From contig MFOV01000017.1 in NCBI GenBank assembly GCA_001782515.1, forward strand, positions 77,097 through 85,016: 7,920 nt of DNA, in the 5' to 3' direction. Shown piece after piece: positions 3,993 to 7,920 of this stretch; the stretch's first letter is position 1, and each line of letters starts with the position of its first letter. Below the pieces are notes generated by a model. The model worked only from the letters and a program-made list of their open reading frames with translations, had not been told where the DNA came from and ran no database searches. Both the position numbers and the translations under genes were made by a program. The DNA is from Candidatus Levybacteria bacterium RIFCSPLOWO2_01_FULL_39_10 (GTDB lineage Bacteria; Patescibacteriota; Microgenomatia; Levybacterales; UBA12049).

Positions 3993-6821
3993 TTATGGGA
4001 ATAATCGCTCCATCGGCTCTTTCCAAATTTTTTTTAATTCATTCAAATCCGCACTAAAAATTTTCTTGCTCGATGAGACTTCAATTCTTTTTTCCTTCTG
4101 TGTTCTTCCGATTATTTGAAACGGGATATTTCTAAACAAACTTTTTGCCACTCGTTCATCCTCAACCTCAGCAACAAAAGTCCCTGCAGTTTCGTTAAAA
4201 AGAAAATAGTCTAACCTTGCGCTGTTTGACACTTTCAAACTTACTCCGCAGTCTCCTCCAACACACATATCAAAGATTGAAGAAATCAAACCTCCTTCAG
4301 AAACATCATGGCAAGATAAAATTTTTCTACCCTGAATTCCTTTATAGATTGTCTTTGCAACTTTCCCAAACCGTCCAAGATTAATTTTTGGAATTTTATT
4401 TCCAATAAGCCCAAACGTATCATAATAAACAGAGCCTCCCATTTCCAAATCCTGTTCTCCGACCAAACAAATTACCGAACCTTCCCTTTTAAAATCAGAA
4501 GTTACGGTTTTTGAAGCATTTGGAATTCTTCCAAAAACCGAAATACATAAAACTGGTGGAATTTTTATAACCATATCTCCCTTTCTGTAAGTTGAGGATA
4601 AACTGTCTTTTCCTGAAATCACCGGGATCCCCATTCCTTTCATCAAATCCACCACTGCGTCCACTGATTTATCCAAAGACCACAGCGACTCTTCATCCGG
4701 AAACGGCCAGATATAATTATTGATAAGAGATGCATTTTCAATGTCCCCTCCTACTGCTACATAATTAGATAGTGCTTCAACACCAGCCCAAAGACTTCCT
4801 GCATACGGATCGATTTTATTTAATACTGGGTTTAAACCGTGTGAGATTACAACTGCGTATTTCTTATCCAAAAACGGGCGCAGAACCACAGCGTCATTTG
4901 GCCCGTCCAGTTTAACACCCGCATATGGCTGTAAATCATTTGTGCCCTGAACTGAGTGATCATATAAGCGGACAATCGGCTCCTTAGAGTTAACATTTCC
5001 ATGAGACAAAACTTTTTTGAAAATTTTTATCCATTCCTTTTCATTTTTAGGTTCTCTGAGCTTTTTTTCAACGAAGGGTTTACCCTGAGGAGTGGAACGA
5101 CGAAGGGCGATCATATTTCTTTGAGGAAGCCCGTTATGTAAAAATTCCATTGATAGCTGCGCGACTATTTTTTTCCCATAAAAAACTTCAAGTTTTTTTG
5201 TATTCGTAAACTCTCCAAGAATTGTTCCTTCCACGTTATATTTGCGGCAGATTGCAAGAAGTTTTCTTACATCTTTTTTGGCAACAGCCAATGCCATTCT
5301 CTCCTGGGACTCTGAAACCCAAATTTCCCAAGGAGAAAGTCCGTGATATTTTAACGGAGCTTTAGATAGATCAACTTTAACTCCGGTATGCGTCCCCATC
5401 TCTCCAATTGCCGAAGAAAACCCACCAGCTCCGCAGTCATTTATCGCATTTATTAAATCCTGGTCTCTTGCCTCAATAATTGCGTCAAACATTCTCTTCT
5501 CTTCAATAGCATTACCGATTTGAACTGCTGACGAGTTAACAGAGATAGTTCTGTCTGTCATTTCACCTGAGGAAAAAGTTGCTCCGTGAATCCCGTCCCT
5601 GCCGGTTCTGCTTCCAACAGCTATCACTAAATCTCCTGGTTTTGGTTGTCCTTTTTTCGCAATCTTCTGGGGAATTATTCCATATGCGCCGACTATTACC
5701 GTAGGTTTTGCACGAAAATCATTATGAAAATGAACCGATCCGTTATTCGTAGGAATTCCCATTCTATTTCCATAATCCTTTACGCCTTTTACAACTCTTT
5801 TTAACAAATAATCTGGGGGCAAACACCCGGGCGGCAAATCTTTTTTAGCAAGATTAGGATTGGCGAAACAAAAAATATCGGTTGAGGCAATTGTTTTTGC
5901 TCCCTGTCCTGTTCCTAAAATATCCCGAAAAACTCCCCCGCTTCCTGTTGCCGCTCCTCCATACGGTTCAATTGCCGAGGGGCTGTTGTGGGTTTCCACT
6001 TTTCCACAAATTGCAAATCCGTGATAAAACTTCATGACTCCAGAATTGTCAACAAATGCGGAAACAATATTTTTGTTATGTTTTAGAGCTTCAGTTTTAA
6101 TCCGTTCCATCAGGGGGGTTTTTTTAACCCCATCAACTATTAAATTTGCTTTAAATGTCTTATGAGCGCAGTGCTCACTCCAGGTTTGAGCAAGAGTTTC
6201 CAATTCGCAATCCGTTGGATCTCTTTTTATTTTTCTAAAATATCTTTGAATTACTTTCATTTCCTCAAGATTTAAAAATAACTTATCTTTTGAAAGCTCC
6301 ATAAGTGCTTCATCTTCAACATCTCTAATCTCAACAGTTGTCGTAGGCCCGACTCTTCCTTTTATTAAAAGTGTCCTAGGAGGTTTATTTACAATGTATT
6401 CAATAAGTGGGTTAAACAAGCTTAGTTCGGTTGCAAATTTTTTTATTTCCGCATAATTTATTTTTCCAAAAAATGCATATTCCCAAGATGAGTCTGCTGC
6501 CGCAAGTTTTATCCCCAAATCTTTTGCAGATTTTATTATTGATGCAACTTCCGGATTCATTACCCCCGGTTTGTAAGCTATTTCAATTTTTTTGGATTGA
6601 TCATTAAAAGCTGGCTTATTAATATAGTATTTCTGATTGATTGATTCGGAAAGTAGTTTCTCCGAGAGGATTTTTGCCTTTTTCCTATCTATTCCTTCTA
6701 GCCGGTAAATGCGCACACTTCTGGCTTTCGAAATTCCTGAATTTTTAATTAGGGATAAAAGTTCATTTCCTTTGAGGTCTTGCCGCTCATCAATTGACAC
6801 TACCCTAATCGTTTGAATCAT
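3993..6821 (-). CDS. purL: Phosphoribosylformylglycinamidine synthase, synthetase subunit with fused tandem PurS-like N-terminus
   Basis: PurL converts FGAR to FGAM with ATP and ammonia supplied by PurQ. The protein has 942 residues, between the small PurL (about 720-760, working with PurS and PurQ) and the large one-chain PurL (about 1200-1300). The extra length is N-terminal: residues 1-68 and 77-145 each read as a strand-helix-strand-helix unit resembling PurS (IRVVSIDERQDLKGNELLSL; KIEIAYKPGVMNPEVASII), matching the PurS-dimer-like domain of large PurL. The synthetase core has AQTWSEHCAHKTF (211-223, catalytic His217), ETHNSPSAIEPYGGAATGSG (276-295, ATP/Mg site), GRDGIHGATFSS (407-418), NDCGAGGFSSAIGE (461-474), WVSESQERM (501-509), DHSVQGTND (621-629), SGKDS (736-740) and CHDVSEGGL (837-845). 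No C-terminal glutaminase is present, agreeing with a separate purQ next door. A good Shine-Dalgarno precedes the ATG, inside the end of purN. Confidence 0.96.
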   Translation of the reverse strand: MIQTIRVVSIDERQDLKGNELLSLIKNSGISKARSVRIYRLEGIDRKKAKILSEKLLSESINQKYYINKPAFNDQSKKIEIAYKPGVMNPEVASIIKSAKDLGIKLAAADSSWEYAFFGKINYAEIKKFATELSLFNPLIEYIVNKPPRTLLIKGRVGPTTTVEIRDVEDEALMELSKDKLFLNLEEMKVIQRYFRKIKRDPTDCELETLAQTWSEHCAHKTFKANLIVDGVKKTPLMERIKTEALKHNKNIVSAFVDNSGVMKFYHGFAICGKVETHNSPSAIEPYGGAATGSGGVFRDILGTGQGAKTIASTDIFCFANPNLAKKDLPPGCLPPDYLLKRVVKGVKDYGNRMGIPTNNGSVHFHNDFRAKPTVIVGAYGIIPQKIAKKGQPKPGDLVIAVGSRTGRDGIHGATFSSGEMTDRTISVNSSAVQIGNAIEEKRMFDAIIEARDQDLINAINDCGAGGFSSAIGEMGTHTGVKVDLSKAPLKYHGLSPWEIWVSESQERMALAVAKKDVRKLLAICRKYNVEGTILGEFTNTKKLEVFYGKKIVAQLSMEFLHNGLPQRNMIALRRSTPQGKPFVEKKLREPKNEKEWIKIFKKVLSHGNVNSKEPIVRLYDHSVQGTNDLQPYAGVKLDGPNDAVVLRPFLDKKYAVVISHGLNPVLNKIDPYAGSLWAGVEALSNYVAVGGDIENASLINNYIWPFPDEESLWSLDKSVDAVVDLMKGMGIPVISGKDSLSSTYRKGDMVIKIPPVLCISVFGRIPNASKTVTSDFKREGSVICLVGEQDLEMGGSVYYDTFGLIGNKIPKINLGRFGKVAKTIYKGIQGRKILSCHDVSEGGLISSIFDMCVGGDCGVSLKVSNSARLDYFLFNETAGTFVAEVEDERVAKSLFRNIPFQIIGRTQKEKRIEVSSSKKIFSADLNELKKIWKEPMERLFP

Positions 6822-7539
6822 TTACTCTTCCTGCTATATCAAAAATTCTTTTTGGATATTGTAGCGCTCTTACCAAAGCTTTATGTTCTTCCGGTTTCAT
6901 TCTATCATATAAAATCGCTACCGTGTCCGAGGGTAAAACCGGAACAAGTGTTCTTTCGATAACAGGCCCTGAATCTGCATTAAGTGTCGCAACGTGTACA
7001 GTTGATCCTGCCCAATTACCACCCAGGAAATTAGCTACAGCTTTCTCGGTCATTAATCCCTGGTTCCATGAAGCTTTTGATCCATCAGGAAACAGATAGG
7101 GACTCTTATCTACCTCAGGAAGTAATCCTGGATGAACGTTAATAGTCACCCCTTTAAACAATCTAAAATAGGGCTCGGATAAAATCCTTGCCCATCCTGC
7201 CATTACGCAAATTCCAACTCCCTCCTGGTTTAATCTGAGCGCAATGTTTGAACTATAAAAGTCTCTATTTTCTCCTTTTTGAAACGGAATTACATCGTAG
7301 GGTATGTCATGATTTATTGCCCGCTCCAGTCCTTTAGCATCTGGTTGATCACTCAAAACCAAGCCTATTTCTATCTTAGGAAGCTTCCTTTCTTTTTTAG
7401 CATCAATTAAAGCCTGTAAATTAGAACCTGTTCCTTTATTTGAAATGAGGACTGCAATTTTCACAACCTCAGGAAATTCTTTTCCTTCATGTCTAACTGC
7501 AGATATTTGTGGCTTTGATATTTCTGTAACTGCTGCCAT
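6805..7539 (-). CDS. purN: Phosphoribosylglycinamide formyltransferase, divergent
   Basis: PurN transfers the formyl group of 10-formyltetrahydrofolate to GAR, forming FGAR. The fold and catalytic triad are recognisable: phosphate loop GTGSNLQALIDA (36-47), folate-side motif MAGWARIL (113-120), TINVHPGLLP (132-141) with Asn134 and His136, and NADSGPVI (187-194) with Asp189. These match Asn106, His108 and Asp144 of the Escherichia coli enzyme. At 244 residues it is longer than the usual 190-215. The extra residues are an N-terminal tail of about 25 residues before KIAVLIS, two extra residues in the phosphate loop, and about 17 extra between LLP and STVH, where the usual 'GLHTHRQAL' helix is missing. 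The ATG at 7539 has no Shine-Dalgarno; an in-frame GTG at codon 26 (EVVKIAVL) is an alternative that would remove the tail, but its upstream GAGG is too close. It follows purC by 5 nt and ends inside purL. Confidence 0.88.
   Translation of the reverse strand: MAAVTEISKPQISAVRHEGKEFPEVVKIAVLISNKGTGSNLQALIDAKKERKLPKIEIGLVLSDQPDAKGLERAINHDIPYDVIPFQKGENRDFYSSNIALRLNQEGVGICVMAGWARILSEPYFRLFKGVTINVHPGLLPEVDKSPYLFPDGSKASWNQGLMTEKAVANFLGGNWAGSTVHVATLNADSGPVIERTLVPVLPSDTVAILYDRMKPEEHKALVRALQYPKRIFDIAGRVNDSND
6825..6832 (-). promoter_or_regulatory. Shine-Dalgarno site of purL, inside purN
   Basis: The minus strand reads AGGAAGAG at 6832-6825, with AGGA 7 nt from the purL ATG (6821-6819). It is the only convincing ribosome-binding site I see before any start codon in the window, and it fixes the purL start despite the 17-nt overlap with purN. 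Confidence 0.6.
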
Positions 7540-7544
7540 AAAAC

Positions 7545-7920
7545 TTATAAATATTTTTTTATCTGAGCAGTTGGAATCCTTTTGTCGAACTTAAATTTAT
7601 TTCCAGTGATCTTTTTATAAATCTGAATATAACGTTTGCTAACAGCAATAGCAAGGCTCTCTGACATTTTTGGGGGAACCCCATCCCCTTTATATCCTCT
7701 TTTTGCGTACCAAAGTCTTAAAAATTCTTTATCAAAATTTTCCGGCTCCAAGCCTTTTTTAAATCTTTCTTTGTAAGTTTTCTTAATCCAGAATCTGGAA
7801 GAATCCGGAGTATGAATTTCATCAATTAATATTAAGCGACCTTTTGAATCGAGACCGAACTCGTACTTTGTGTCTACCAAAATAATTCCCGCTTTTGCAC
7901 ATATTTTAGTTCCGCGATCG
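7545..7920 (-). CDS. purC: SAICAR synthetase (phosphoribosylaminoimidazole-succinocarboxamide synthase), 5' end off the window
   Basis: This enzyme condenses carboxy-AIR with aspartate, using ATP, to form SAICAR. The reading frame stays open to the right edge, so the visible 124 or so codons are the C-terminal half of a protein that normally has 230-300 residues. A TTG at 7880-7878 is internal and not the start, because the conserved motif extends upstream of it: AGIILVDTKYEFG, canonical 'GIILADTKFEFG'. DEIHTPDSSRFW follows, the second hallmark of the family, then NFDKEFLRLW and SKRYIQIYKKITG. The 'FDK.F.R.W...GY' stretch resembles the longer Ade1-like form of PurC more than the short Bacillus form. 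It ends with TAA at 7547-7545, 5 nt before purN, and is the most upstream purine gene visible. The promoter of the run must lie outside the window. Confidence 0.93.
   Translation of the reverse strand, partial: DRGTKICAKAGIILVDTKYEFGLDSKGRLILIDEIHTPDSSRFWIKKTYKERFKKGLEPENFDKEFLRLWYAKRGYKGDGVPPKMSESLAIAVSKRYIQIYKKITGNKFKFDKRIPTAQIKKYL

Noticed and set aside
7545..7880. purC start at TTG 7880
   Set aside because: The frame continues upstream to the window edge, and the conserved GII(L)(V)DTK motif spans the TTG, so the gene is cut by the window and this codon is internal Leu.

Overview
The window is a run of de novo purine biosynthesis genes, all on the minus strand, so transcription runs from high to low coordinates. 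In that direction the order is purC (5' end off the window), purN, purL, purQ, purM and purF. After purF comes the first third or so of an exported, membrane-anchored protein that is probably an alpha/beta hydrolase of the S9 peptidase type. No gene is supported on the plus strand. There are no RNA genes, mobile elements or CRISPR arrays.

Organism: a bacterium with an AT-rich genome. Several genes lack a clear Shine-Dalgarno, several junctions are tight or overlapping, and the proteins are lysine-rich and divergent. The hydrolase N-terminus has a type I remember from Patescibacteria (CPR, particularly Microgenomates). I therefore favour a Candidate Phyla Radiation genome, with moderate to low confidence. 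TGA ends purQ, and TAA and TAG end other genes, so the code is the standard one. This argues against the CPR lineages that read TGA as glycine.

Layout: purC (7545-7920, partial), a 5-nt gap, purN (6805-7539), a 17-nt overlap, purL (3993-6821), a 108-nt very AT-rich gap, purQ (3102-3884), a 4-nt ATGA overlap, purM (2002-3105), an 85-nt gap with a promoter candidate and an inverted repeat, purF (327-1916), a 39-nt gap with a perfect TATAAT, then the truncated hydrolase (1-287).

How the genes work together: PurF makes phosphoribosylamine from PRPP and glutamine. PurN formylates GAR to FGAR. PurL with PurQ amidates FGAR to FGAM. PurM closes the ring to AIR. PurC joins carboxy-AIR with aspartate to give SAICAR. 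Steps encoded elsewhere, or absent, are purD, purE/purK, purB, purH and purA/guaB/guaA. No separate purS is seen. Instead PurL carries an N-terminal extension of about 150 residues that reads as two PurS-like units in tandem.

The pathway is ordinary, but the proteins are not textbook versions. PurF combines a 32-residue propeptide, all four cysteines expected for a Bacillus-type [4Fe-4S] cluster, a His in place of the oxyanion-hole Asn, and a 6-residue insertion behind the PRPP loop. PurN has an enlarged active-site loop and PurM is strongly diverged. I found no sign of a completely new system; the best leads are these enzyme variants.
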